64,000 nt of DNA from Paralithodes platypus (taxonomy: Eukaryota; Arthropoda; Malacostraca; Decapoda; Lithodidae). Location: assembly GCA_032716605.1 (NCBI GenBank), contig CM064517.1:24856398-24920397 (forward strand), given 5' to 3'. Under the pieces are notes generated by a model. It was not told where the DNA came from. It saw only the letters and a list, made by a program, of their open reading frames with translations, and searched no databases. Made by a program: the position numbers and the translations under genes. Positions 11,100 through 23,151 of the stretch are shown here, in pieces; positions within the stretch are counted from its first letter, which is position 1; the number at the start of each line of letters is the position of its first letter.

Positions 11100-12545
11100 C
11101 TGCCCTGCAAGCATTTATTAAAATTAAGAGAGCAACTCAGTTTAGACTTGTACTGTCCCGAGACCATTGACAAACGATGGTCCAAGACCAATTACAGAAA
11201 TGTTCACAGGGTCTTTCAGGAATTCCCAGGTTTAGGAAGAATTGGAGTAAGAGACTGCCGAAGGGAAGAAAAAGCACGGATTCTCTCACAAAAGGAGAAG
11301 TTTAAAAGAGCATCTGTGATGTCTCAAAAAATGTCATCTATGATTGCGGATTGTGGCATGAAAGATTATAAGAGTAGAATGGCAATTCTACATGACTTAG
11401 TTAGATTGTGGGAAGCTGGACGTAATGTTCTTGTTATAGAATTGTTAGAAAATTAAGACAATCAGACAATACATCAAGAAGACATTGATGATCCTGGACT
11501 AGCTAGCAACACTGAATCTTTTGGCCAAGATTTTCATAATGGATCAGATGATATGTATGCAAATCTTGATCAGGAAAGTGTGCATCAATATATTGATCAA
11601 GATGCTCAAAATGAGGATCATGATCAATCTAATGATGCCAATCTTGATGAACAGAGTGAAGTAGAATATCAGATGGGAACTCATGGCCAACATTTTATTC
11701 CTGATCAAGATTCTAGGAATGATCATTATGGTCAAAATATTCCTTCTGATCAAGTTGCTCAGAAAAAGAAACTTGTGGTCAAGATGCTCATTCTGAACAG
11801 TATGCTCAGAATGAACATTTATACCAAAATGTTCATTCAGAGTATGATGATCGGAATAACAATCTTGGCCAAAGTTCTCATTCTGCTGATTATACTCAAA
11901 TTGAAAACCATGGCCAAAATCTTCATTATGATGTCAATCACTTCATACAAGATGAAAATAGCAACTCAAACTGAAGTAGTTTTGCCGAGAGGGGTAGCAG
12001 AAAACAGTAGTATACCATTAAACTTACAGTCATGCAAATTGGCCACCTAAAGTTAATGTAAGGAAGACCAAGGGGTACAAAGAAGACAGCCATTGGATTG
12101 GAAAATAAAAGAAGATCTCACAAAAGAAGACCTACTGCTTTTCCTAAAAAGACAGCACATGAAAAAACACTTGCAAATGCTGCAGTGGTTTGTAGACTCA
12201 GAAACTGCAACAATGCTGTGAGCCATGGCTCAATAATTGGTGAAGATTCTGTTGAGATTCTTCCTGACAAACCTATCTTGTGCTTGCTTACATGAAAATG
12301 TTGACATAGAAAAAGTTCAAAGGTTTTTTGATGGTGATGCCTGGCTGGTGGTGATTCAGACATTTACAGTCAAGAAAAATAACTCCAATTTGACGTGCAC
12401 AACATGCCAGCTAGTCATCCATGAAAGGGAGGTAAAGGTTACATGTGACTCATGTTTGTTGCCAAAAACACATGACTTGCGAAGGGCTAAGAAGGAAACC
12501 CAGTAGCAAAAATTGGTTTTGTCATAACTGTAAAGATATATAAGA
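11100..12545 (+). pseudogene. Degenerate zinc-finger-ended protein gene with Gln/Asn/His-rich repeats
   Basis: The coding trace opens near 11,103 and is broken by an in-frame TAA at 11,454, a frame change near 11,763, a TGA near 11,971 and further frame changes near 12,060, 12,270 and 12,480. In order it holds a basic block (about 115 residues), a region of degenerate 15-residue repeats rich in Asp, Gln, Asn and His (for example GQNLHYD), a block starting GRPRGTKKTAIGL, a helical-looking block around HENVDIEKVQRFFDGDAWL, and a terminal finger with CTTC, CDSC, a His, CEGL and NWFCHNC. This order recalls a family of uncharacterised invertebrate and fish proteins that pair an AT-hook-like GRP motif with a C-terminal PHD-like finger; I recall that from memory and cannot confirm it. 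No introns are visible, so it could be a retrocopy or part of a transposon. No function is assigned. Confidence 0.6.
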
Positions 12546-12599
12546 CATGCTAGTGCTATGAAAAGAGATGGAAAACTAAACTACAGTTTTTAATATGTA

Positions 12600-12944
12600 T
12601 TACTATTTTTAATTATTATTATTAATATTATTATGTTATTATTATGGCCATGATTATTACCCCCACCCCTCACATGCACCCATCCACACACTCCCCTCTA
12701 ACCGTCTGATGTGTCTATATAACCAATTTCCCTTTCAATGAGCTGTTTATAAAGCACGCTATATGTCAAACTGTTGTTTCTCTACAATCAATTTGTTTTA
12801 CATTTGTGGTTTACTTTTCCACACTCCCTAGTTACGTATGTACAGGTTAATTCTGATATTAGTTGCTAGGGATTTCATATTCGAATTAGTCATTCCAATT
12901 TTTACTACTAAGGAATTTTGTATATTTTTGTTTTTTTACATAAG
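12600..12944. other. AT-rich stretch after the pseudogene
   Basis: ATT-rich tract at about 12,600-12,660, then ordinary AT-rich sequence. Nothing is recognised. Confidence 0.5.
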
Positions 12945-13290
12945 AACATAAGGTAACGGGAGTCTGCAGAGAGCCAATTGGCCCTCACACGGCAGATCCC
13001 TTTCACAATCTACCCATCTCGTCCATATGCCTATCTAATTTGATCTTGAAACTCTATAGTTTTTTAATCCCACTATAGCACTCGATAGCCTATTCCACTT
13101 ATGTACAACATATGCTACCAAACCAATGTTTGTCTATATCTCCTCTGAAACAAAATTTATCTAATTTGAAACCATTTGTTCGAGTTATTTTTGCTATCAC
13201 TGAGCTTTCGTACACCTTTCATGTCCCCTTTATTAATCCCACTAACCCAACTTGAGTACCTATGATATCCCCTCTAACTCTGAGTCCGTC
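12945..13290 (-). mobile_element. CR1-like LINE 3' end, reversed
   Basis: Read on the minus strand, it ends in the family tail (GGGATCTGCC, GGCCAATTGGCTC, TTATGTTCTTATG). Upstream is a degenerate trace of the R-V-V-x-x-W-N region (TAGGCTATCGAGTGC). It lies head to head with the plus-strand tail at 13,305. Confidence 0.6.
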
Positions 13291-13304
13291 TAACGAAATT
13301 TATG

Positions 13305-13392
13305 CTTTAACGGGTTGGTTGTGAAAGGGATCCTGCCGCATATGGGCCAATTGGCTCTCTACATACTTCCGTTTTCTTATGTTCTTATGCTA
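13305..13392 (+). mobile_element. CR1-like LINE 3' tail
   Basis: GGGTTGGTTGTGAAAGGG ... GGGCCAATTGGCTC ... TTTTCTTATGTTCTTATG. Only the family terminus is present. Confidence 0.6.
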
Positions 13393-13561
13393 TGTTATTT
13401 TGGAAAATGTCTAATATTATGGATAATTTTTGTCATTTTTAACTGTAATCTCTCTATCGTTCTTGATCCCACTATAGCACTCTGTAGCCTTATACCAAGT
13501 CTCTATTAATTCCATTTTGTAAAACTGAGGAACAAGGGGTAAGGACACTTGTCCCAATGTC

Positions 13562-13645
13562 TCTTTCCTGGTTGGTATTCGAACCCAGCTCCTCTTAGTT
13601 GTAAAGTAAGTATGTCAACCAATACATAACCGAGCACGTTGGTGT

Positions 13646-13684
<39 letters not shown>
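13562..13684 (-). other. tRNA-like (SINE-head) remnant beside a (GA)n tract
   Basis: The minus strand carries a box-B-like GGGTTCGAATACC with a plausible but diverged box A region about 45 bases upstream. (GA)n occupies about 13,650-13,684. This is too degenerate to be a tRNA gene. Confidence 0.35.
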
Positions 13685-13687
<3 letters not shown>

Positions 13688-13859
13688 TACAATTTACAAG
13701 TAGGTGTTAATTTTCTGGATTACCTGGATTAGCTTGAAAGGTTGGTCAGCGGGTTTTTTGTTGGCAACCTTCTTCGGCCGCACTCACATGGTAGCAATAT
13801 AAATGTTTTATAATGCTATAGATTTACCAATTACAATCCCTATCCTAAATTAACCAAAC

Positions 13860-14930
13860 ATCACATTTGGATGCCAATAATCACCAGACAATATATGCAT
13901 CATCAATTGAGAAATGTTACCTATTATCTTCTATGTTATTTAACTATATAAACACACACAAACTCATGCACATTCACATTTTCACGCACAAAATCATTCA
14001 GGAACACATATTCGTATTCCTACCCCACAATGTCATTAACTCGCATTGCGTGTATTCACCTTGACGAACAAGTTCGGTGATTTATATTCATATATCTACA
14101 CACACACACACACACACACTCTTAGATTACCACTCGACAACGCACATATATTCGAACATACATTCACAACTACACACTCGCCTTCACATTTCCAATCAGA
14201 ATACACACGCACACACATTGATATTCCCTCCCACAATCGCACCCACACTCTAATGTTCTTTCAGAACCACACGCACAAATACATATTCGCATTCCTAATC
14301 ACAAACACAAACACACATTCACAAAGACAAGTCATGTGAATGACTCTCATTCTCTCTCTATCACACACACACACTCACACACACACAAACATATTGTACA
14401 TTCATTATTAATTTTGTACATCAATTATACAACACATATTTCCACTCACAAACGTACAGGCTTTATGCTCGTACATGCACATTCCTACTCGTGCATACAA
14501 GCTTGCACTGCGCCCCTCCCCCCCCCCCCAACTGGCCTACGCAAGGCAGATCCAGCTCACACCCAATTAATTCATTAAGCTATTCAGTTTATTCTTGAAA
14601 GCCTACTGCTACTGAGCTGATCACTTTACAGTGTACTTTGCAATTTCTTTCACAAATATATAATTGTGTTCCTTCCAAATTATGACCCAAACGTACATGC
14701 CATTACACACGCACATACATACTCATGTACATGCATTTGAACATCCATATAACGTTCGTAAACAAACATTTATTTACGCACATATATATACTGTATTTGC
14801 ATTACTTTACATTACACTCACAAACATATTCATTTACACAAACACATGTAACTATCCACACATTGACGCACTTGTGCTTGTGAACGTCGTCAAGCTGTCT
14901 TATAGCACGTTATGCAAGTATGAATGACTG
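13860..14930. repeat. CA-rich low-complexity region
   Basis: Dispersed ACACAC, CACATT and TCACAC words with (CA)n cores near 14,098-14,120 and 14,361-14,390 give several His/Thr-rich frames without gene character. A C-run sits at 14,515-14,530. Confidence 0.7.
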
Positions 14931-14954
14931 CTTCTGTTTGATCATTATACCATA

Positions 14955-15140
14955 ATGGGTAACAGATATGTAGATAATAGACATGTGGAATAGGCTACCT
15001 AGCGCCATTGTGGGGATCAAGAACGACAGAGGTTTCAAATAAAATTAGATAAACGTATAAACGAGATGGGTTGGGTGTGAGAGGATCTGCCTTGTTTTGG
15101 CCAATCGACTGTCTGCAGACTCCCATATGTTCTTATAAGA
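14955..15140 (+). mobile_element. CR1-like LINE 3' end
   Basis: GATAATAGACATGTGGAATAGGCTACC is the eroded R-V-V-x-x-W-N-x-L-P coding region (only its start is quoted exactly: GATAATAGACATGTGG), followed by the shared tail ending CCCATATGTTCTTAT. Confidence 0.6.
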
Positions 15141-15391
15141 TGGATATGTAAGACGAAGAATATACACACATATATAACGGCTATATATAAGCCCAGTTAG
15201 ATGTATAAATAGGTATGTGAGTGTGTGTGGCGTAGGGAGTTGAGTGTGGAATAGGTCTGTATATACAACATGTAGGATTATAATTTAATAAAGTCCAACG
15301 TTTTTAATGATAATATAAATAATAATCCAAAGAATTTCGATTCAACAGTCTAATTGGCTGAATTATATGGCGATAAATACGAAAACACTTG

Positions 15392-15556
15392 TGGTGGTGT
15401 CCCGTAGCCTACCCAGTGTGGCTGGGCTGCGAGACACCACTGGTGGTGTCACGCAGCCCAGCCAGTGAGGCTGGGCTACGGGACACCACCAGTGGTGTCC
15501 CGTAGCCCAGCCTCACTGGCTGGGCTGCGGGACACCACTGGTGGTGTCCCGTAGCC
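15392..15556. repeat. Nested palindromic tandem repeat
   Basis: Three and a half units of about 48 bp, each built as GGTGGTGTCCCGTAGCCCAG ... CTGGGCTGCGGGACACCAC. Every unit is its own near-perfect inverted repeat, and successive units are also inverted copies of one another. It is GC-rich in an AT-rich setting. Confidence 0.9.
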
Positions 15557-15649
15557 ACTTCGTTATATAAAACACAATTTTGACAATGTAGGCAATGTTG
15601 TATATATCGACTGAGTATTGTTCGCATGTGTGGGGAAGTTCCACGCTTA

Positions 15650-16110
15650 CAGCACTTCGCGAAAAGGTAGAGTGAAAAGCATTTCGTCTCATCAACTCAC
15701 ACTAATTACCTACCATCTCTCCCTAAACGCCGCAATGCTGCATCACTCACTTTTCTACCGCTTTTACAATACTTGTAATAGTGTTCTTCAGAGCTTTCTC
15801 ATTGTATACCTCCTCCCTTACGGAGAATGGGCGGAAGCCGCCTTTCAACATATTCCCACTAATATTCTGTCCAACTTTCTAACACAAGAGTGATTCGATT
15901 ATCCCAGTCGTGTTTCTTCTCAACATTTAAGCTCTGGAACTCTCCCTCAATCTGTCTTTCCCTCATCCTATGACTCCTGCTTCAAGCTCAGTGTGTCCAG
16001 ACATTTTGACTCTTAACGTACCTTGAATTTGGCTTACTATCAAGCTTTCAAATTTAGGGGGTACAATTGATACAGGCAGCTTTGAATTTTGACCCCTTCA
16101 TACACATCAT
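15650..16110 (+). mobile_element. LINE C-terminal fragment with 3' UTR
   Basis: Broken frames preserve the pattern H-x-S-L-F-Y-R-F-Y-N near 15,745-15,770 and, in another frame, LPQSVFPSSYDSCFK near 15,950, followed by VSRHF. This is the typical end of CR1/RTE-like reverse transcriptases. The 3' UTR phrase GTGTGTCCAGACATTTTGAC recurs at 19,185, and its downstream part recurs at 33,895. Confidence 0.6.
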
Positions 16111-17300
16111 ACATCATCATCATACACATACAAAAGAAAAAGAAATAATAAAGGAATACAAAATAAATGAAAACAAGTGGCGTGCTTGGTGAGGAAGTAA
16201 GGTGATTGACCCAAAATATATACCGGTACACACCAAGATATATAAACTTTGGGTTGACCTCCCTATAAACGGTTTGTATCAGTTCCTTATTATCTGATAG
16301 TGCCTGGCTTGTTATCTACCCCAGGGTCTTTTGTCACTTCTTATCTTACCAGTGTCACGTGTCCTCCTCTAGTTACCAGACTGTACTCTTAGACAAACAC
16401 ATTCATTATCAAAGGTAGGTTAATTAAGAGGATTATATATTATACAGGGTTTCCCAAAATAGGCGTGCCAAACTTTAGGTCATGACTCGGGAAATTATTA
16501 TAAAGCATAAAATGTTCTATGGCAAAACTGCTAAATCTCAACCGTTTAAGAGGTACCGGTATTGAACATTTTACATAGTGTCCTCACCCGCATCACTATA
16601 ATGGAGTCTTCCATGTCAAATAGTTTCCAAGTGGTCCAAAGTAAGCTAATATGTCTTGGGAGGAAACTAAAAATACGATAATAAATAAATATATAAATTT
16701 ACAAATATATACAAATACATACAAATCTCCCCTTGAAGCCGGTGTCACACGAGCACTTTAGCGCTGGATGTATCGGAGTCACAGTATCCGAGTCCAAAAG
16801 TACCGGTAGCTAAAATTGAGTCTACCATCTGACCATTCTCGCTCTCATTTATATCTGTATTTTGTATCTTAGAGCTCCTATATCCTGTATCTTTTCAACT
16901 GATGGTAAATTGCAAAGTTCCCATCAAGATTTTTCAGTTATTTTGAAGATTTTATGGTGAAATATGGTACTAATTATATAAACTTAGTCTTAACTCTTAA
17001 TATGTTGCAGAGACATAGTTGTTTTGTATTTTTGCCATTAAGTATCATGAAATTAGCTGCTAAAGGATTAAATTTATAGTCGTGTACAATCCAACTTAAT
17101 GTAAGACCATACTGTATAAATTGAAGACAGAAGCTATATATGCCAGTATAGTGTCAAAACTAAAGCGAACATTGCAGAACCGTGATAGATTATAGAAAGT
17201 AATGTATTATAGAAAACGTACGATTAACTATATTTGTGCGGGTGACGTCTTTATTATTTTATTATTTTATTATAGCTATATTTCGATGATGTTGTGTTGG
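16111..17300. other. Unassigned AT-rich sequence
   Basis: No gene, clear repeat or TIR element is recognised. Isolated CCGGTA words occur as elsewhere in the window. Confidence 0.4.
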
Positions 17301-17646
17301 TTAAGGAGGACCAGCCCCATTAGTTTTCATACTTTATAACGTTCGGCCCATTAGTTTGGTGATTTTAAGACTTTTTGCCCTATTTCTTTGCCAATATTAA
17401 GATCCTTTGTGTTTTTTCGGTGGCCTTTTTTTCTGGCGAGCGATAGCAAGCCTGTAATTTAGGAGGAATCGTCCTTCGACCGGAACAATATTCTTCCGAA
17501 AAATGTACAAATATATTTAGAAGAGGGGTCTTGGGGATGTTTTTTTAAAGTTTGATGGAGGTCTTGGGAGCAATTAAACGGCACAAAATCGTCTAAATAC
17601 AGCTAGAATAAAATTAAAAAGACGTCGCCGTTACAGAAGGGGTTAA
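17301..17646. mobile_element. Composite of M1 left part and M2 right arm
   Basis: Starts TTAAGGAGGACCAGCCCC and follows the M1 core (GCGAGCGATAGCAAGCCTG, ACCGGAACAATATTC, GATGGAGGTCTTGGGAG) without its right end. It then joins directly to an M2 right arm (GCACAAAATCGTCTAAATAC ... GTTACAGAAGGGGTTAA). Confidence 0.6.
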
Positions 17647-17997
17647 GCTTCTAGGATGTATGTTGAAATAGGAGAGTCCAGCCTTTCGAATAAAACTTCG
17701 AAATATAGAAAACGTACCAGACATAACAGAGCACGCGGATAAAATTGGATATACTGTGACAAACTGCTGTTTTTTTCTTTTTCTTGTTATTAAATTCATC
17801 GTAACTAGTACCCGGAACCTAGAGAGCAATTCTATATATTACATTTTGTGTTCTCGTAGTACTACCCCATTCAGTACCCGTGGCGTCGTTTTCATTAACC
17901 ATAGGCTATTCATAAGTGCAGTTGGGTGTAGTACATGATTAGAGTCATGTCCAGCATTCGATAAATGGATATTAATCGTAGTCATATGCTTTACTTA

Positions 17998-18170
17998 TAA
18001 CTGCCTTGATGGTGTATAGTGGTTAGAGTGTTTAAGATCTGTATGTGGTAACCCAGGTTCGAATCCCGGTGGATCAAATGCTTGCTTTCATTATTTTCTT
18101 GGGAGGAGTTTGGTGTTGGAGTGAAATTAATAAAAATAGTTTATCAAGTGTATGAAGGACATCTAACCAT
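17998..18170 (+). mobile_element. tRNA-derived SINE, second family
   Basis: Box A TATAGTGGTTAGAGTG and box B AGGTTCGAATCCCGG sit about 40 bases apart. The tail GCTTTCATTATTTTCTTGGG is shared with a diverged copy at 38,880-39,020. Confidence 0.55.
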
Positions 18171-18194
18171 TAGTAGCTTACGAACTCTCAATTT

Positions 18195-18286
18195 AATCCT
18201 TTTAGCTACGGTACCGGTACCACAGATCCTTCCTAAGCTGAATCAAATAATCGTCTAATAGTTGCTAGAATATGCTGAAAAGGACG

Positions 18287-18289
<3 letters not shown>
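18195..18289. mobile_element. M2 right arm
   Basis: CACAGATCCTTCCTAAGC, AATAATCGTCTAATAG and GAAAAGGACGTC match M2. The terminal GGTACAGAAGGGGTTAA has been replaced by the CA array that follows. Confidence 0.5.
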
Positions 18290-18344
<55 letters not shown>

Positions 18345-18386
18345 CACACACACACCCACACACACCACACACCATACACACACCCA

Positions 18387-18477
<91 letters not shown>
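18287..18477. repeat. (CA)n microsatellite with short interruptions
   Basis: About 190 bases of CA with CACCCACAC and CACCACAC variants in the middle. The His/Thr and Cys/Val frames across it are artefacts. Confidence 0.97.
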
Positions 18478-18479
<2 letters not shown>

Positions 18480-18480
<1 letters not shown>

Positions 18481-18850
18481 CAGTTCAGTTCAGTTGCATG
18501 GCGGAAGTGATGCCTTCAAAACGGCACTTCCTGATGTATCTTTTTCTTGCGGTCTGGGTCTTATATTTATTTGTCTAATTCTTTCACTTTCTTGGTTTTT
18601 ATTTTCCAAAATTGATATATTACTAATGTGCCCTCTTCTATTGTATTTCTGTTGAAGAGCAGATTTCCAACTACTATTTCTTCATTCTCTTGGTAGGGTT
18701 GTTGCAGTACTGTACTTCTTCGCTCCTCGTTGTATGTTGGGCAATGTAGTAGGTGGTGGTTCAAGTCCTCCATGGCAGCTCCACACATCAGACACTCCGT
18801 TGATTAGTTACCGTACAAAATCTCTTTCTATTCCCCAAGTTCAGATTATT
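18480..18850 (-). mobile_element. LINE C-terminal fragment, reversed
   Basis: The minus-strand frame 18,788-18,567 contains CGAAMEDLNHHLLHCPTYNE, the C-x2-C ... H-x3-H-C zinc-knuckle-like end common to Jockey/I-group LINE proteins, and then stops. Upstream RT is missing. Confidence 0.65.
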
Positions 18851-18900
18851 GCTTCTACATTTGAACAGGATCTCGGAGGCCTCTCTGTTGTCGTACACTT

Positions 18901-18902
18901 GT

Positions 18903-18960
<58 letters not shown>
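18901..18960. repeat. (CT)n then (CA)n
   Basis: Short compound microsatellite. Confidence 0.95.
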
Positions 18961-19184
18961 TATGTCATAACTGAAAATATGCATTGAGCTTTATCAGGAA
19001 GACAAGTATATTACCAGTATTGAGACTTGCGGGAGATAGAGGGAATGATAGTGAGGGTCTTCTCAGAATTATTGATTATAACCAGATCCCCTATAATAAG
19101 AAGGGGTTGGACAGGATTATAAACACCATGAGAAGAACTATAACAACATTTACTCTTATATGACTTGAATTGCTTCAAATTCCG

Positions 19185-19300
19185 TGTGTCCAGACATTTT
19201 GACTCGAACATTTCTTGATTTTGGCCCTGTCACTCTTTTAACTCTGGGGGAGGCACTCGTCACAGGCAGTTTTGAATGTTGTCTCCCTCATCCACATAGA
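19185..19300 (+). repeat. Copy of the LINE 3' UTR seen at 15,987
   Basis: TGTGTCCAGACATTTTGACTC ... (first 20 bases shared with the earlier copy), then CTCTGGGGGAGGCACTCG and GTTGTCTCCCTCATCCACA. The latter two phrases recur at 33,895-33,965. Confidence 0.5.
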
Positions 19301-19699
19301 CACAAATATATATACACATACACATAATACTTAATAGAAAAAAGTACCGGTATTATATAAAAAAAATAAAATAAAAATAGGCTATATAACTTATATCCCC
19401 GTATACCGGTACTTAAATTATATTGCATGTTCTTTGTATTCACTTTACATCTCATAGGCTGAAACGTTAATATCGGTACACATAATCAGACTGTAATACT
19501 CTATTGGCATGATCTTAATACCACTTCCCTCTGTACTTATATACTAATCCGTTATGAGTAAGTTTTCACTAATTGTGATATAATGACTACGGTATTTGTA
19601 TGTATAACTAGCAGCTTTGTAACAGTATAATAGTATTCGACCTTTGTATTCCATTATAAACAAAGTATGCAAGTGTTATCTTAAAATAATAGAGGTTAT

Positions 19700-19927
19700 G
19701 CAAGCTATATTCTGTTGCAAATGTGTAAGCCAGAAATCGTAATCCCTAGCCTCGAACTCAAAAAGGGGTATAGCAAATGGGTTGTAAATTTCCACACCTA
19801 TTCCCTGGCTGACCCTTCCCAATAGGCAGATATATTTGCTCGATTACTCTAGTTGTTTGTGTGTTATAGAGGTTAATGTTCAACAGTTGTCCTACCAGTA
19901 CTTATATTAAACAGGGTATAGGCTAGT
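19700..19927. mobile_element. N1 TIR element, diverged
   Basis: Left end ATATTCTGTTGCAAATG, interior GGCTGACCCTTCCCAATAGG, right end AAACAGGGTATAGGC. Same layout as 3,258-3,470. Confidence 0.5.
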
Positions 19928-20049
19928 CATGCCTTCAGATAAATTGGTTATCTACCGGGTACTTCAATCAGATTACATTTTCTTTACTTGACAATTACTT
20001 CTGGCAGATGATGTTACTGTACTGACCTAAAGAAATTATACTGTATATA

Positions 20050-20147
<98 letters not shown>
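20050..20147. repeat. (TA)n microsatellite
   Basis: Nearly 100 bases of pure TA. 20,215-20,440 downstream is CTCCACC-rich low-complexity sequence. Confidence 0.97.
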
Positions 20148-20148
<1 letters not shown>

Positions 20149-20726
20149 CCATTTACCCTCTCGTAACTGAAAATAAACCAACTATAGTTAACGCTCACTG
20201 TCGATCCATCCTTCACATCCTCACGTCTCCATCCTCCACCAGTCCACTACCTCCACCACACCACTACCTCCATCCCTCCACCTCTCCTCTAACTCCATCC
20301 CTCCACCTCTCCTCTAACTCCATCCTTTACCTCTCCACATCTCCCCACCATCCCTTCATCTCTCCTCCACCTGTCCACCATCTCCACATCCCTCCACCTC
20401 CTCCACCATCCCTCCACCTCCTCCACGAAAATGCCAGTCCCCCAGATAAGGCCACAAGAGATCCATTATGTGGTTGAAGGTAACTCCCTTCATTATCTTT
20501 TTCTTAAATTCTAACCTCTGTTATTAAAAAAAAGGCTAGAGCAAATGGGAGAGAGAGAGAGAGAGAGACTTGGCTTATCAGCAACAAGGGTGGTGGAACA
20601 CAATCTATTTTCTTTGTTGTACTTACCACTAAATATTAAACATTTCTCAAATATTTTCATGTACTGTATTATCCACAACAATCTGACATTCCCATCATAG
20701 CGAACTTTATCTGCCGCCAAACGATT

Positions 20727-20961
20727 TTAACCCTCTCCGACATATGACGCGATTTTGAGCTTATTGGGGATACTTTGAAGCCTTTGTTACCATCAGGGGT
20801 ATTTAGAAACCTTTACTTTAGTTACTTCAACCTCTGCAGTTGTCTTTGAGTTAGGTGTGGGCAGAAAACTAATTGTAGAGAGGTAATTATAAGAGTGAGA
20901 GAACTCTATTTCTTATTGCTAATCTGGCAACCACTGCGTCATAAATGCATGAAAGGGTTAA
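20727..20961. mobile_element. TTAA-flanked MITE, family M3
   Basis: TTAACCCTCTCCGACATATG to AAATGCATGAAAGGGTTAA. It is nearly collinear with 8,090-8,326. Confidence 0.8.
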
Positions 20962-21001
20962 GCATCTTATCTGAATAACCCTTTGGACCAACTGAGCTTG
21001 C

Positions 21002-21002
<1 letters not shown>

Positions 21003-21061
<59 letters not shown>

Positions 21062-22160
21062 GCACACTAAGCACACACACTAAACACTCACACCAAACAC
21101 ACACACACCAAACACACACACACACACACGATTATATTATCTTTTATATTACCTTACTAGTATATTTGTATCTTCTTCCCCTTTCCATCCTTCCTTTCTT
21201 CTTCTTTCCTTCCCATGTCCTTACTTCTTCCCTTCTCCTCTTTCCTCCCCTCCCTCCCTCCCTCCTCCTCCTCTTTTCCTCCCCTCCTCCCTCCTCCCTC
21301 CTCCTCCTATCCCCCTTCCCCTCCCTCCATCCATTTCCTCCTCTCCCCCTCCCCTCCCTCCCCTCCTTTCTTCCTCTCCCCTCCCCTCCCTCCCTCCCTT
21401 CATTTCCTCCTCTCCCCCCCCTCCCCTCCCTCCCTCCCGTCATTTCCTCCTCGCCCCCTCCCCTCCGTTTCCTCACAACCTCCTCCCTTCTCCCTTTTTC
21501 CTTCCTCACCTCCACCACCTCTCCCTTTCCCTCCCTCATTTCCTCCCCCCCCCCCATTCCTCTCAATCTACCCCCTTCCCACTTTCTTTACACACCTCCA
21601 CCACCTCACCCCTCCCTCTCTCTCCTCACTATCTCCAGCCCAACCCACCCCCCCCCCCCCCTTCCCCCCTCCCCTCCACCTATCCACCCTCCCCTTCCTC
21701 CTCACCTTCACCCCTCCCTCACAAGCCCCCTCCCACCTTACTTCCTCACCTTAAATCACCCTCCCTATCTCTAATAACAATCTTCCCCCTCCCCCCTTTC
21801 CTTCCCCTTTCAACCCCCCCCTTCCTTCCTCACCCCCCCTTCCTTCCTCACCTCAACCACCCTCCCTATCTTCCCCCTCTCCCCTTTCCTTCCTCACCTC
21901 CCCTTCCTCCTCACCTCCCCCCCTCCCTTCCTCTTCCCCTCCCTCCCTCCCTTCCTCCTCACCTTCCTCCCTCCCTTCCTCCTCACCTCCCCCCTCCCGT
22001 CCTTCTCACCTCCCCCCCCCTCCCTCCTCACCCCCCTTATCTCAGAGTGCCCCAACCCAAACCACTCCAGTTCCCCCTCTCCTTCCTCCTCACTCCCCCC
22101 CCCCCCCCTCCCTCCCTCCCTCCCTCCTCACCCCCCTTATCTCAGTGCCCCAACCCGAAC
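21003..22160. repeat. (CA)n and long C/T-rich tract
   Basis: CA repeats to about 21,130, then about 1 kb of CCT, TCC and CTT words with a recurring CCTCCTCACC... phrase near 21,900-22,150. Pro/Ser-rich frames here are compositional only. Confidence 0.85.
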
Positions 22161-22228
22161 CCCTTCAGTGTTCTTCCGAGTGCCTCAACAGACAGACGCA
22201 CACGCCAAAGTAACCCACACTGTTCCCT

Positions 22229-22583
22229 TTAAGGAGAGAAGGGGGCGTTTGTCTGGTCCCCCTTCTCCCTCATGTTTGGCCTCATTAGTTTTCACATTTC
22301 AAGACGTTCGGCCCATTAGTTTGGTGATTTTAAGAACTTTCATCCCATTTCTTTATTCATATCAAGACCTTTCGTGCTATTTAGGTGTCGATTGTTTACT
22401 GACGAGCGATAGCGAGCCTATTATTTTAAGAGGAATCGGCCTTCGGCCGGGAAATTTTTCTATCGAAAAATGTACAAATGTATCTTGGAAGGGGGTGTAG
22501 GGGGTGTTTGATTGAGGTCTAGGGAGGAAACTAAAACAAATATAGAAAGATTGATAAACAAGCCAATATATGAGCCTCCCCCC
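22229..22583 (+). mobile_element. M1 MITE
   Basis: TTAAGGAGAGAAGGGGG start, GACGAGCGATAGCGAGCC, the GGCCTTCGGCCGG palindrome and TTTCTATCGAAAAATGTAC core. The right end is eroded (CCTCCCCCCATAA) and abuts an M2 copy. Confidence 0.65.
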
Positions 22584-22799
22584 ATAACCCCTTCTGTACC
22601 GGTGCCGTCCATTTTAACGTTATTCTGGCTACTATTAGACGATTGTATTCAGTTTGAAAAGGGCCTCCAACAAGTAAGAGGCTTGGAAGTATCTCGGTGA
22701 ACTCTCTTTACTACCACAAATCATTCTTAAACGGCACAAGATCGTCTAAATTTAGCTAGAATGAAATAAAAAAGACGTCGCCGGAACAGAAGGGGTTAA
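22583..22799. mobile_element. M2 palindromic MITE
   Basis: TAACCCCTTCTGTACCGGTG ... CCGGAACAGAAGGGGTTAA. Complete, adjacent to the preceding M1 element. Confidence 0.75.
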
Positions 22800-22928
22800 G
22801 CATGATGGAGGTCTTGGGAGGAAAGTAAAGGAAATAATGTGTTGATAAATAAATAAATACAAATCTCCGCTTTATGGGAGGTTTTTGGTTTTGAACTGTG
22901 AGAAAGATTCCCATTCGACCCTCCAGTA

Positions 22929-23141
22929 TTAACCCTTTCAAGCTCCAATACGCGTTTCTGTTCTGTTTCTGGCTACTATTCGACGATTTTATTCAGATTA
23001 GTAACGGTATATGGAAGTCAAAGGGTTGATGGAGATAGTATTTACCCTTTTAATACCCATAGATACTTCCTAAGCTGCATAAAATCGTCTAATGATAGTC
23101 AAAATAAACTGCTAAAACGCGTCAGAGCTTCATAGGGTTAA
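22929..23141. mobile_element. M2-related palindromic MITE
   Basis: TTAACCCTTTCAAGCTCC ... GAGCTTCATAGGGTTAA, with ACGCG marks in each arm (TACGCGTTTC, AACGCGTCAG). The centre shares GACGATTTTATTCAG and AAAATCGTCTAATG with M2, so it is a sub-family with different outer ends. Confidence 0.75.
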
Positions 23142-23151
23142 TACACATCAC

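Noticed and set aside
18008..18070. Functional tRNA gene
   Set aside because: Box A and box B are present, but the T-stem has a mismatch and the downstream tail repeats at 38,880, indicating a SINE.
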